A stretch of 64,000 bases of DNA, from positions 3,348,001-3,412,000 of the forward strand of contig OX337237.1 in NCBI GenBank assembly GCA_946965045.2, in the 5' to 3' direction. The translations under genes were made by a program, and so were the position numbers. Under the pieces are notes generated by a model. It was not told where the DNA came from. It was given only the letters and a program-made list of their open reading frames with translations, and made no database searches. This document shows, piece by piece, positions 30,392 to 41,437 of the stretch. Source of the stretch: Epithemia pelagica. Taxonomy: Eukaryota; Bacillariophyta; Bacillariophyceae; Surirellales; Surirellaceae. The first letter of the stretch is position 1, and each line of letters opens with the position of its first letter.

Positions 30392-32522
30392 CGTTTTAAT
30401 AGATATATGATTCCTATATCATGCACAGAGAGGCCAAAAAGATCTTGTGTTCGTGGTTCGTGATGCCATTCCAGCACCTCGGCGGGGAACATGTGAATGC
30501 GTACAGTCTTCTCTATTCTGGTGAGTATGCGAAGCGCGAGGAATCCTTCATGGGTCGCAGCAAAAGTCGCAACCTCCTCGCAACCTCCTGTTGTGAGGGG
30601 GTTCGGATTCTCAGACAGACAATGTCAGTTCTGTGTCGTCATCTACAGCATCGGCATAGAGTGATCCTTACATGTGACACAACACGAGACAGAAAAGGAG
30701 ATAGAGAGAAGACGAAAGACGAACCATCGTTACTGTTCGACGGCCAGACGAAGTATGTGTGGTCGATGGTCGACGACAATGGACGAGATGGACCGACTGT
30801 CGGTGTGTTCCACGGCTGGAAGCTTTTCAACGAATTGCGTACCTATACAGCAATTGGTCCGGTGTCCTTACCGACATGCTCGTTCGTCTTTACTTTTGTC
30901 GGTGCTTTTCGTAGAAGACGCCGAACGAGGTTCACCGTTTGCCTGCACCGTACCAAGCCATGTCAGCCTTGGCCCTTTTTATTGCTGGTGTTTTTCGCGA
31001 GAGGCACCACGAAACGCTCTACTAATACTTGGGCGACGCATCCCAACGGACCTGAGCCAGTAAAACGACAACAACTGGCCTCCTGTCGAACGACGATCGA
31101 CGTTTGTACGGTCCAGTAGCTCAAGCAAGTTCAGTGTCGTTGCTTCTCGGTCGACTCGGCGTTCGTTTGGAACCAACAACCAGACAGACTGTGGAGCATT
31201 CATTGCATGGTTGGATATTCCATGGCACTGTGATTCTGATGCGTGGAAATGCCAACCAGATCACGAAAATACTCTACTCAACCACCCATTTCAAGTGACA
31301 CCAGCAACAACCACAAAACATCACCTTCATCACTGTTATGGGCATTCTCCGTTTACGCTTCAAGGGCTGCAGCAACTTGATTGTTCTGTTTCAGCTTTCT
31401 TACTGTCCAAGTACTCTTCTTACCACCTGAAACGTTCCACTGGGTCCCCAAAGCCACATGGTGGCCACCTATTCTTGTTGGCACCCAACAACAAATTGTT
31501 GTTCTACTTCTAGAGGGGATTGAAAACTTGGTTGCAGGCAATGAGCATCCTGCCATTCTTGCTGTACGAGTCGAGGGGATGACGGAGGAGCACATGCCCA
31601 ATCGGTATACTGCTAGTTCCCATGGGCGCTTGGCAGAGCTCGGACAATGGCGGAATAGAGAGACGACGGAATGACGAACAATGCCGCAATCAGTGCAGCC
31701 GCAGTAATAGGTGTGGCAGCGACAGCACCGAGGATGCAGAACCGTTGACAATCTGTCCTTCCTCATGTACAAAACTCCGTCCATAGGTTTTCTTTTACGG
31801 CGAAAGAGCCTCGAGATAGTCTGCCCAACGACCCCACGGTTCCCGTGGGCAATCAGTGTTTGTGATGAGACTCTCTCGATCGACCAAGTGGTCCCAGCAG
31901 TTGTTCGTCTTCCCAACAACATCCTAACGCTAAATGAGCAATAAGAACACGAGCGATCCACCGGGCCAAAACAAGTGTGGTGGAAGCAAATTCTCTTCTG
32001 ATTTAGCGCATTCCTCTTCAATGTGAGGAAAGATCAGCAATGATGGGTACGTGGAATCTCTTGTTTCGTGTAATGTGTACATCACCATCCCATGGGTCCC
32101 TCCGTAAGAAGAGAAGCTGTGGTTATCAAAAACAGAGACTCGGACTGGAAAGAGATCCTCTAGGTAGTCATGAGCGCATCGGAAGAACCTATGGATGCAA
32201 CACAAGGAAACAGAGAAATGGATAGGAGCCATACATATCAGTGGTTGTCTTTCTCGCCATGAGGATTATTTCGATATCCAAAAACTCTCATGGAACTCCA
32301 AACAAGAATGCGTGATGTTCTTCATTGCGTGGCTATTGTCACGATTTGATGTCTCGTGACGAAAGCTCCTACCCCTCTTTGGTCCATCCATTTCGTGCAG
32401 TCAGTCGTGCTTCCAGTCCGCACCCATCAGCATCAGCATCGCAACAAAAGAGCAAACCTACGTGCCTCTTACAAGGCAGTGTCTCGATCCCCATAAATTC
32501 GCTGCAGTCATTGTGTGGAGCC
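30392..32522. other. Intergenic: LRR-TIR promoter side and duplicated K2 upstream region
   Basis: 30392-31440 has no recognised gene; an ATG-started 232-residue ORF (30421-31119, plus strand) has no domain and is not called. From about 31440 to 32522 the DNA is a paralogue of 44759-45703 upstream of K3. The last 200 bp or so before the shared start block (32235-32445 against 45420-45630) are almost identical. Minus-strand ORFs in this duplicated block are not kept in one frame between the two copies. Confidence 0.6.
32486..32522 (+). promoter_or_regulatory. Conserved block before K2 ATG
   Basis: Contains CCATAAATTCGCTGCAGTCA and TTGTGTGGAGCC just before the start codon. The same block precedes K4 and K5, and in shortened form K3 and K8. 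It is a likely core promoter/5' UTR, with CATAAATT as a TATA-like candidate. Confidence 0.5.
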
Positions 32523-33699
32523 ATGACCACAATACTGAAAGAACGAGCATTGCAGTCGGGCCTTGTCTTATCGGACGAGACACCTGAATGGAATGAAAAC
32601 AAGTGGCCGCCGCTGGAGGGTGGATGGCGCTGGCATCATGCTACGGTCGTACTCGATCATCCCGATGAAGACAACAACATCATCAGGGGACAAACCGTCG
32701 TTGTGTTGGGTGGCTATCATCAACGCCAAGGTGGCACCAATTCCGTCCTTGTATTGAATCTAGCAGTCACAAACATGCGATGGCGAGAAGGACCATCCAT
32801 GGACAAGAGTCGTCGTGAACATGCCGCTGTTGTGTGCAATGGCGCTGTCTACGTGATAGGAGGACACAATCAAGGTCCGTTAGATTGTATCGAAAGAATT
32901 GACGTAAAGGATTTGCTGCGATCATCTTCGACATCCAGCACCACACAGGACAGCCCTTGGATGACATTGACATGTCGATTATCAACGCGACGGTTTGGAT
33001 GTTGTGCTGTTGCGGTTCACAACCGATACATCGTTGTAATAGGTGGCTATTACAACCTTCGTTTTTTGTCGTCAGTGGATTTTCTTGATACCAGGAATCA
33101 CATTGTCACTTCTGGACCATCCATGACTGTTAAACGACAATATTGTGCCAGTGCGGTTATTGGTCACCGCATCTTTGTCGTTGGAGGTTGGAACGAGCGT
33201 GGCAATCTTGACTCGGTGGAGTATTTAGACCTTACAAGGCCATGTGGTACTGAAAAGACAAAGGAGGACTCGGCTAATACATTCATCTCCTTCTCACCCA
33301 CCTGGACCACTCATTCCGAGTTGCTTTCCATTTCACGCAATGGTTGCCGTGGGATCTTGTCTGGTGGTGGCGGGAGGACGAGGCAATTCAAGTGTGGACG
33401 TCTTGGATACGCACCGCAACCGTGTGTGGAATCTTCGACCGTTTAGTACTTTTCGCAGGGGCTGCGGTATGGTGACTGTTGCAAATCAAGTTGCGGTGAT
33501 TGGTGGTAACGGCAATCCTACCTGTGCGACATTACCACTAATGGACAAGAATACATGGTGTTTTCTTGAACTCTCGGAACGAATGGTATCATTGTTTAGA
33601 CAGATCGGGAAACGGGATGTCAATGTATCTTCCCGCACCAACTCGACGTCCACTCTTAAAGATTTAGGACCAATACATATGATGGAGGATAGGACTTGA
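32523..33699 (+). pseudogene. Kelch-repeat gene K2, frameshifted
   Basis: Starts MTTILKERALQSGLVLSDET and follows the family through four blade motifs (VVVLGG, VYVIGG, YIVVIGG, IFVVGG) to THSELLSI. Compared with K4/K6, about 14 bases are missing around 33327-33337 (CTTTCCATTTCACGCAATGG). This shifts the frame, so the first frame ends at 33444-33446. The last two blades (CLVVAGG, VAVIGG) continue in the next frame up to 33699. An intron does not explain this, because no GT-AG pair restores the missing residues. The C-terminal 40 residues resemble the DNA after the stop of K6 rather than the K3/K5 tail. Confidence 0.85.
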
Positions 33700-33798
33700 A
33701 ATGTGCAACAAGTTGCACGGCCATGAGCCCGGCAACTATAATTATACTCTCGTACAAAACAGGAGATCGTGTCCATCCTAAGTAACGTTGTCAATTAC

Positions 33799-33802
33799 TT
33801 AA
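33799..33802. other. TTAA target site, left of piggyBac element
   Basis: TTAA directly before the left terminal inverted repeat and repeated at 37679-37682, the target preference of piggyBac elements. Confidence 0.95.
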
Positions 33803-34157
33803 CTCTTTTGGGACGGCAAATTTTTTACTCCGGTCATTGACCATTTGGTTAAAATTTTTACTTAACAAAATCACCGATCACTTATAGGATTCTCCACGTA
33901 AGCGATGACTCCCAACTCGTGATTCAAAAACCATTGACCATAAGGACAATTCCGAAAATCGAGACTTTGTCGTTAATGTAACTCAACAACCAAACCATTT
34001 GGTCATTACTCCTTCATACATACTCTTCCATTTGTTACAAGCTTTCAGTAGCCGGTCCAAATGCCGAATTCCGACCGGTAGTTCTTGCGTACGAGCAGTT
34101 TTGGGAGTATTTCGTACCCTCATTTTTGTTGCACCTCCTTCGTCTACGACCTTCACC

Positions 34158-36665
34158 ATGGCAGATCGGTCAACACAAGACACCGACAAGCCTCCTACGG
34201 CTGCGAGGGAACTTGACTTTCGACAGCCTGACTCCGATGATGACGAAGATAACGAAGAAACCTCTGTCCCTTTGATTTCTGCTCATACTCCCACAGAAGA
34301 ACAAATCAGTGCTTGGAGATCGGAAAACAAGTACATTGATGAACAGATGGCTGCGTCGGACCTGGTTCTATTCAACCCGGTGGCTTGTGCTCAGGCTTAC
34401 AAAGACGACGGCCCACTTGGACTATTCTTCCAGTTCATCCCGCGAGGATTCATTGATCGCTTCATGCTCAAGGCCACACAAGAAGAATTGGCCTCCAAGG
34501 ATGGCAACTCTGGCAAGAAGATTGTCCTTACACCCAAGCTTTTTCGGTGTGTCATTGGATTAGATATCGCATTATCTCTTTGCAACAGTACCTCCATCAA
34601 GGAACTGTGGAGCTCTAAAATGTTTCTCGGCTCTTTGTCATTCTCGAATTCTATGGCCAGAGACACCTTCACTACCGTCCGTGGTTCGTTGAAGGTGTAT
34701 TCGACATCGACATGTCGCAACATGGAAGACCCGCTGTGGCAAGTCCGACCGCTTCTTGGACACGTTCTCCGAAATTTCGCTTCTGTTGGGTATGTTGTTG
34801 GGCCCGTTGCGCTTGACGAGGCGAGTTGTCCGACCAAAGCAAGGACCAAAGCGTCGTCCTACCTTCCGTCTAAACCGGATAAATTTGCCATCCGTTTTTA
34901 CGCTCTTGTTGGTTGGAAGAGCGTTTATACGTTCGCCTTGTGGGATAATGGCACCGGTAATGGACTCAACCAAACGCCTGCCGAACGCTTTATGAAGGTC
35001 TTCGGTGAACTTTGGTCCTCCTTCAATCAGTTTTCACAAGCGTGCAAAAGTCGGATGCGCAACGCTTGTCCAGTAGCATTTGACAGCGCATCAATGCTTT
35101 GGGTGCTGATGATTGGATTGCTATACAGGTCGATAGCAGGAGCTGCTTCTCATCGCCGCAGCAACGATTCCCAAGTCCATACTGTCGTGTATATGGACAA
35201 TTACTATACACGACACGCATTAGCCCGGGCTTGTTCGGATTTCACAGACAATTCCATGAAAGTGACCGGTACCGTCAAGATGAACCTTGTTGACAAGGTG
35301 AACAAACCATCTGTGATCCAGGCAACGAAAGATTTAGAAAAACTTCCTCGTGGTTCCTGGATTTTGGTCCAGGTCTACACGGCCGTGATTCATCCGGACA
35401 GTAAAATACAAAAAGAGAAAGAAAAAAAGGACGGTTATTCTAAGTCGTTACCAAGAGCGAAAGTCGGCTTCGACGAGTCCGATATACTCGAGGTCGCCAA
35501 TGAATACTGTATTGTTGCGAAACGATGCGGTTTCATTGTCTTTCATGATAAAAAGCCCGTCGTTTTCTATACAAATGATCTGGCGGATACTCCCCAAACT
35601 TTGTTCGGTGACAAGAGTGACGAGCATGCCGTAAGATGTGTACATGGTCTTGCCACGTTGTTTCGGTGGACGGGGGATTCGTATCACGCCAAGCAATCAT
35701 TCAAGGTCCCAGCCCCTGTGGTGGCATACAATTTGTTCATGAACGGGGTTGATCGGGCGGACCAGATGCGATCGACGAATGCTTGTCGACGCAAGGAGAA
35801 ACATCTCCATATGACGATCTGGCATTTTGTCGTGGATCTCTGCATTCTGATTGCGTTCCAAGTGTACCTGAAACTTCGCAATTCACAATTGATCGACGCT
35901 AAAAAGCAAGGCACAGAAGAAGAAGAAATTCGAATGGCCAAAGAGATGCCTTTGAGGGAGTTCAAGAGGAAGGTCTGTGTGGCATTGTGCATGCCGTATG
36001 CAGAAACCTACAATGCCACGAAGAAAACAAATAGCAAAGCCGGTCCACAGGTTGCGTCGGCTGAGAACGTTCAAGCCAAGTTGCCACCTCGTCCCCCAGC
36101 ACGATACAAGACACCGCCGGTCCGAGGAAGAAAACTAAGAAGTTCTACGTCTTCGACAAGGAAGAGTGCCCGTTTTGAAGTTGACCTGGAAGCGGATACT
36201 CCTGGTGGTGCAAGCGAGGTAACCAAAGCCTCCCAAGCTTCGACGGAAACAGAAAAGACTGTCCAGCCACTCCGTTTTGAGACCAATTTGTCTCATCACA
36301 TTCTTCAACCCAACCCAGTCAATCATGGACGCCGACACAGAAGCACATGCTACTTGTGTAGCATCATTGGCACTGGCGGCACACATCCAGTCACGAGCTA
36401 TGGATGTGTGCAATGTCAACGGTGCTTCCATCCCGAGTGTTTTTCACTCTACCACAACAGTTGGAAGGTGGCCTTTTGCAATGATCGTTGTAAAGAGATT
36501 CGCGATCTGTTAGAGGGTTTCTGGACCGCGAATCCCCATGTCCTCGAATACAACATGGAAGGCGAAGATACACCAACAAAGGAAGATGTGGAAGAGTACG
36601 AGATTCAACAAGGCAAGAAGGGAATTTGTGCGAAAGAAGAAGACATTCGAAAATTTGGAGAATAA
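34158..36665 (+). CDS. PiggyBac transposase (DDE_Tnp_1_7 type)
   Basis: 835 residues from ATG 34158 (context CACCATGG), uninterrupted. The acidic N-terminal region is followed by the piggyBac core: first catalytic Asp in VALDEASCPTK (about residue 220), second in VYMDNYYTR (about 347) and third in NGVDRADQM (about 532). Other family hallmarks are FAIRFYALVGWKSVY, PRGSWI and FRWTGDSYHAKQ. The C terminus (about 731-770) is a Cys/His-rich zinc-binding end (CYLC..., CVQCQRCFHPECF), followed by an acidic tail. An intact frame, perfect inverted repeats and TTAA ends make this a candidate active element. It would cut and paste at TTAA. Confidence 0.96.
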   Translation: MADRSTQDTDKPPTAARELDFRQPDSDDDEDNEETSVPLISAHTPTEEQISAWRSENKYIDEQMAASDLVLFNPVACAQAYKDDGPLGLFFQFIPRGFIDRFMLKATQEELASKDGNSGKKIVLTPKLFRCVIGLDIALSLCNSTSIKELWSSKMFLGSLSFSNSMARDTFTTVRGSLKVYSTSTCRNMEDPLWQVRPLLGHVLRNFASVGYVVGPVALDEASCPTKARTKASSYLPSKPDKFAIRFYALVGWKSVYTFALWDNGTGNGLNQTPAERFMKVFGELWSSFNQFSQACKSRMRNACPVAFDSASMLWVLMIGLLYRSIAGAASHRRSNDSQVHTVVYMDNYYTRHALARACSDFTDNSMKVTGTVKMNLVDKVNKPSVIQATKDLEKLPRGSWILVQVYTAVIHPDSKIQKEKEKKDGYSKSLPRAKVGFDESDILEVANEYCIVAKRCGFIVFHDKKPVVFYTNDLADTPQTLFGDKSDEHAVRCVHGLATLFRWTGDSYHAKQSFKVPAPVVAYNLFMNGVDRADQMRSTNACRRKEKHLHMTIWHFVVDLCILIAFQVYLKLRNSQLIDAKKQGTEEEEIRMAKEMPLREFKRKVCVALCMPYAETYNATKKTNSKAGPQVASAENVQAKLPPRPPARYKTPPVRGRKLRSSTSSTRKSARFEVDLEADTPGGASEVTKASQASTETEKTVQPLRFETNLSHHILQPNPVNHGRRHRSTCYLCSIIGTGGTHPVTSYGCVQCQRCFHPECFSLYHNSWKVAFCNDRCKEIRDLLEGFWTANPHVLEYNMEGEDTPTKEDVEEYEIQQGKKGICAKEEDIRKFGE

Positions 36666-36732
36666 GAGAGAGAGATTTGATTCATAGAAAACTAGGTACA
36701 CGATAAGATATTCAATAATTTAGTAATGAGGT

Positions 36733-37476
36733 TTATTCTACGCTGTCATCTGTAGAGGAGGCCGAATTGTCATCACTATCTTCGTGGTTGGTATCACCTT
36801 CTTTGAGGGATGAATCGGCGTCGAATGGAGCACCGGAATTACGGAATCCAACGTAGTCGCCATTTGGATCGGGGTACATTTTGTGAATCATTAGCTCAAT
36901 ACACTGTGGAATCCGAACTCGGTTCCAACGACCCAATGATCCATACTTGGACGCGATATAGAACTTGTAGAGGTGATGCCGTGTGGCGCGATTGTGTCCG
37001 TTGTTTCGTTTATGGGCTTCAAGACCTGCGGTTTGAAGGGCAATTTCATAAGTCACGCCATCACAGGGGGAAAGTCCACATTGGTCGCAAAGAAGGTCGT
37101 TGTTGTTTTGTATAAAAGAAGAGACAACTGCTGCTGGTTTGGAGTCTTCGGCTTTGTCCTCCTTGTCTTCTTTGTCTCCTTCAGTTTCGGTGTCAACTCC
37201 TTTGGTCCGTTCCTTGTCTTCATCTTTCTTGATCATTGCCTTCACGTCGGAATCGATGATCTGCTGGTTGATTGCTTGAAGATCGATTTTCTTGTTCTCT
37301 TGTTGTGCTTGTTGTAACAATTCACCACCCAACGGACTTAGGAAGAGAGGGGACGACGATGCTTTGCAAACATGCTTGTAGGTAGCGGGATCCTCTTCGT
37401 CTATGTAAATCGTCTGTGATTCAGATGTTGGAGTACTTGGCTTGTACCGTTTCGAATGTTTGGAAGGAGAGTCCAT
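36733..37476 (-). CDS. Accessory protein of the piggyBac element, unknown function
   Basis: 247 residues from ATG 37476 to 36733, fully inside the transposon and convergent with the transposase (67 bp between stops). N terminus Ser/Pro/Lys-rich; middle Glu/Lys/Asp-rich (DKERTKGVDTETEGDKEDKE). A Cys motif (LCDQCGLSPCDG) is followed by a conserved-looking basic/aromatic region (RHHLYKFYIASKYGSLGRWN, RVRIPQCIELMIHKMYPDP, NGDYVGF), then an acidic tail. The Cys motif and the YGSLGRWNRVRIP stretch look like a structured nucleic-acid- or protein-binding domain. No family name assigned. The intact frame within an intact element argues that it matters to the element. Confidence 0.75.
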   Translation of the reverse strand: MDSPSKHSKRYKPSTPTSESQTIYIDEEDPATYKHVCKASSSPLFLSPLGGELLQQAQQENKKIDLQAINQQIIDSDVKAMIKKDEDKERTKGVDTETEGDKEDKEDKAEDSKPAAVVSSFIQNNNDLLCDQCGLSPCDGVTYEIALQTAGLEAHKRNNGHNRATRHHLYKFYIASKYGSLGRWNRVRIPQCIELMIHKMYPDPNGDYVGFRNSGAPFDADSSLKEGDTNHEDSDDNSASSTDDSVE

Positions 37477-37682
37477 GGTGCAAAGGTCGTAAGGACGACA
37501 CTAATGAAGCACAGTTATGGATTCGAGTCCTGTAACAATATTCCCTATAGATTATTCTTACGTGGTTTGGAATCCCCAAGAGATTTTTTGTCCATTTTGT
37601 TAAGTGGCGAAATGGGTCACTAAAAATGTGAAATGACCGACCATATGGTCAAAAGTAGAGGTCGCCGTCCCAAAAGAGTTAA

Positions 37683-38767
37683 GTTAATGGAAAACTTTAA
37701 ACCACTATACCTATACAGGAATGGCTTGCTCTGTCGAAAAAAGACATTCTAGTAGACGGGTATCACAGAGCAACTCCTAGCATATTTTGAAGGCACCAGC
37801 CTGCGTAGAAGATGACCGCACATGAATTTCCCTCTGAATCCATGGTGTTTGTGGCAGTCGGATCCATCCGCGATAGAATTGATTCTTGTGAGTGAATCGG
37901 CTGTCGACCGAGGTCGACAAAGGTTAAGGACACAAAGTCACCACGACAACTCATGAGACTATTGGACCATACAGAACAGCCAGCTCGAGACACGAATATC
38001 TGCAAGTTTGTGCGACAAGTTGGTTCTGGGTTGTTTGATATTGTCTCCCAATCGCAAACCACTTTTGATCGTGATAACATGATTTCCTGCTTTGGTTGTT
38101 CGTGGACAAAGCCGCACCATTTGTGAACCACACGAGGTTGGGGCCACGTTGTAAGGCGAAAGAGGAACATGGTCCATTGTCGAATGTAAATGGTGGTGGG
38201 CGTCGTTGTTCCTTCGCTACAGTGTCCTTAGAATTGCCACAGTGGTGTGGGTGTTGTGGGTGGATGGTTGAGACTTTGTCGTCGTGTCTCAATGGTCCTG
38301 TTACTATTGTCTTGTGACAGGGCCATCGTTGTCGCTGTGGTTGCTTGATGCAGCCAGGGAAGAGCTAGGGAGGTGTCTGGTTGGTGCAGTTGGTGTGTGG
38401 TGAATGGTGGAAGCAACACCCCCACTCGTTGTTCTACCACAGCTGAGTGACCGTTGACCAAACTCGAGGCTTGTTCCAATCCTGTACATTCCTGAGTCAT
38501 GCTGCCAACCACGTGAATCATGGTTGTGACGGACAGTTGCATCAAAAAAGGGTCGCTCTCGTCCTTGTGTTCTTCTCTTGCGGTTCTTGTGGGTTGTTTC
38601 CAAGGTCTAGTGGGGGATGGTGAAGAGTTTTCTTATTCTGACTGCGGCTCACATGTACAGGTCGATGATCAGGTGAGGAGGAGGACGATAACGAACTTGA
38701 CAATGCACCGCTGTATTACGAGATCAAAAGCATGGGGAAGATTGCCATTGTCGTAAAAGGCCAACCA
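37683..38767. other. K2 3' flank continued, no supported gene
   Basis: 37683-37890 is the continuation of the K2 3' flank after the transposon and matches about 58655-58840 behind K6 (e.g. GAAGATGACCGCACATGAAT and CATGGTGTTTGTGGCAGTCG). From 37900 to 38767 only short ORFs without domains are present. Confidence 0.6.
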
Positions 38768-40630
38768 TCACCCCAGAAAGAGTCTTTCTCCAGGGGAGAC
38801 AGGATAGAAAGTAAGGCAGAAATGGCTGCCAGAAGGCGCGAAAAGGTCAATCTCCGGAGCAAAAGACGGCGACAGCGACAGCGACACATTGTGGTGGAGG
38901 TATCTTTTTCCTGTCGTTTCGATGGATCTTCCCCCCCCCCAAAACTGGTGTGGAGTCCCCCTCCCCAAAGTCTGTAAAGTCCATTCCAAATCTTGGTCTG
39001 ATTCCTTTGCGTAGTAAGAATCAAAAACAAACTTCATTCTCAACAGACCGTGGAACATGATCACACAACCATTGACACGGGTAGAATTTGGAATGGGTAA
39101 TTCGATTGCGACCATGTTGTGCTTTGCTGCATATTGGCGAATTTCCTCGAACTTTTTGGTACGCTTGTTCATTACCAATGCCACAAGTTTGAGAGCGGCC
39201 TTGTAGACTTTGACAAAGTCAGGGAACTCGTCCTGAATTGAGCCACCACGGCGCCGCACAGCAATACCAGTTCCGTGTTTCAGGATCAACTCAGCACGGT
39301 GCATGTCACATTTCCCGCCGGTCTGATTACCGACGATATATTTTCCTGCTAAAACAGCAGCATTCGTATTATCGTTCACTGACGAAGACAAATCCCGTTG
39401 TGTGAAACCAACCGATCCTAGTATATCCAGGGTGTGCTTTGCGACAGCGGCCGCAGAATGCCCAGCTACTTCACTCAATCCCAGAGGGATCCTGTACATT
39501 GCACAGTTCCTTGGGTCGACCAGGAAAATGCATATTCCCAGGATATCTTTCCTGTGCCCTTGCCATATATCATGGCAAATTGTTCCAAAGGGAATTGCCT
39601 TTCCGCAGAGTGCCTTGTACGCATTCCGAATGTTTCTACCCAACATGGCAATGGTCCGCATGAACGAATTATAGGAAGTAAGTCGCATTTTCGTAATGGC
39701 CTTATTGCTCATTACTGCGTCATTCTTGGATAATTTTGGGCCCTGCAGAATGGCAAATTGTAGCAGCTGCCGAAAGCTTTCCTTCTCTACGGTCGATGTA
39801 GGAAGGCCGTTGTCATTGACAAACCTGTAGATTGCTTCCTTAAATTTGGATCGGGCCTCTTCTTTGGATAGCATGGTCGCCCCTTTGTATGATGTCATGA
39901 GCGACTGGCTGCTTTCCACATTCGTCGGGTGTTGAATGCCTTCTTCCTCTTCCTTTTCGACGAGCTTCGGATGAAAGTCTCGTCGGTGTTGTCCAACGTT
40001 GGATGACACACCTTTTGGCTGGGTGCCACAGAGAAGAGTGGACTGTAAGAAGGAGGCGTTTGGGTCCTTGAAGCAAATGGGACATACAACCAGACGTTTA
40101 CAGATTGATCCCCATGTCGATTTCGGCGCTTCCTGATCTTCACGGGAGGCTTGTCTTATCATGTCAAAGCATCTGATCAGGCCCTCGTATGGAACAAGTT
40201 CTTGTGATGGGATTTTCTGTCGTTGTTTAACAAGGTGGGTGAAATCAAGATGATCAACTTTCCCCCAATAGGAATTGAGATTCTTGAAATGTTTCTTTGG
40301 TGGGTCTCGGAATTTGACTTAGGATTTTTCTTTCTTGAACAATTCTTGTACTTCCTCTGCAACCGGATCAGCTAAGTCACTGTCATCAACACCATCAACG
40401 GTAGAGGAAGATCCTTCATTTTGAACTGTAGCAACATTTTGATTGTTGTTTGAGTCGGCTTGGGTTACTTGGGTCAAATTGTTTGCGTTGTTTTGGGAAG
40501 AAGGAGGTGACTGGGACGAGTTGTTTGTGTTGCTGTTTGACATGGTGGAATCAGACAAAGTCGATAGAGAAACTGGGCTTTGAAGATTGTTTTGATGGAT
40601 CGAATAACCAGGATACAAGCATGAAGACAT
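38768..40630 (-). pseudogene. hAT-like transposase relic with BED-type zinc finger
   Basis: One reading frame from ATG 40630 to 38768, broken by a single TAA at 40321-40319. The frame before (Ser/Asn/Gln-rich leader, 103 residues) and after is the same. The part after the stop has no upstream ATG until 40162. Contains a BED-like finger (CPICFKDP ... QHRRDFH), a transposase-like core with SSSVNDNTNAAVLAGKYI and CDMHRAELILKHGTG (resembling the hAT DN..N and C..H..L segments), and a helical stretch (FVKVYKAALKLVALVMNKR). The C-terminal hAT dimerisation region is missing. After about residue 410 the frame runs into G-rich filler (GGGRSIETTGK), suggesting truncation near 38945. No inverted repeats found. 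Confident as a transposase relic, less so as hAT. Confidence 0.6.
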
Positions 40631-41242
40631 GTGCGTCCTAGCATGAGGGGAAAGATGAAAGGATCAGGGATGTTTCTTGCTGTGGGTCAATGACCAAGGA
40701 GAAAGAGTATGAAGGGGTGCTGGTTGGTTGCTGATATACGAGGAGACGATGTATCTTGTCACTATGAGATTTTGTATGGTTGGGATCGGCAATACAAGAC
40801 ATACGAGGAAATATAGAATTCTATGCTAGGGAAATGTGAATTGAATTGAAATAGAGAATTCGTATTGCAGGGAATGGCGAAATGGAATGGAATTGGGAAT
40901 TTGGAAATACGTGGGGAGGAAATGAATGGAAATTCAGAATTGTCGAAGACAGTACTTGAAATGAAATTGGGAATTGGGAATTGTGAGGGGAGGGGTGGGG
41001 AAAATGGAGGGAAAATAGGAAATTTCCTTGTCGTAACTGTCAAAATGAACTAAAATTGTGTATTTGGGATTTCATGGACGGTGAAATAGGCGGAAATAAC
41101 GGAATTTCGCTTAAATTTCTTCCCAATTTTGGGAATTAGAAAAAATCTCAATTCGGAATTCAAAACCCTGCTGTGTAGCTTCCCAAAACCGCGCGGTGCC
41201 GAAAAGTAGTTCGCATTCATTTCACCTTGCACGGTGTACCGG
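40631..41242. other. A/G-rich intergenic spacer
   Basis: No gene supported. Rich in GGAATTGGGAATT-type steps (about 40830-41010) and short AT-rich tracts. It ends at the left inverted repeat of the Harbinger-like element. Confidence 0.55.
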
Positions 41243-41437
41243 CTGGGAGCTGGGGTAATCCTGAGCAGCTCGCTGTCATGCCAGGCAAAGTCTGACTACA
41301 AAGCGGAACACGACCAGAACGCTTAATCGATGTACTATAGCATAAACTATGAACATGGACAAATAGAGAACTAATAGAAAGATTTAGGCCCACCACCACC
41401 CGGTTTTTGCAACCGCCCCAAATCATACTACATTAAT

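Larger units (their letters stand above)
33803..37678 (+). mobile_element. Complete piggyBac-type DNA transposon with two convergent genes
   Basis: 3876 bp bounded by perfect 15-bp inverted repeats: CTCTTTTGGGACGGC at 33803-33817 and its complement at 37664-37678. TTAA flanks both ends. Subterminal regions contain further GACCAT..GGTC-type motifs on both sides. It carries a transposase (plus strand) and a second protein gene (minus strand) whose 3' ends face each other. It sits in the 3' flank of K2. The paralogous flank of K6 lacks it (about 58640-58670), which independently fixes both breakpoints. Confidence 0.97.

Noticed and set aside
30421-31119. 232-codon ORF upstream of the LRR-TIR gene
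   Set aside because: Starts with ATG but has no domain, low-complexity basic stretches and no second copy for comparison.
31353-32021. 222-codon minus-strand ORF in the K2 upstream block
   Set aside because: The paralogous block upstream of K3 breaks this frame in several places.
32349-32522. In-frame ATG upstream of the K2 start (also at K3), giving a longer protein
   Set aside because: The conserved family start is M(T/A)T.L at the later ATG; the upstream frame is not open in K4 or K1, and the DNA there behaves as a shared non-coding block.
33300-33350. Intron as an explanation for the K2 frame break
   Set aside because: No GT-AG pair restores the missing residues; a 14-base deletion relative to K4/K6 fits directly.
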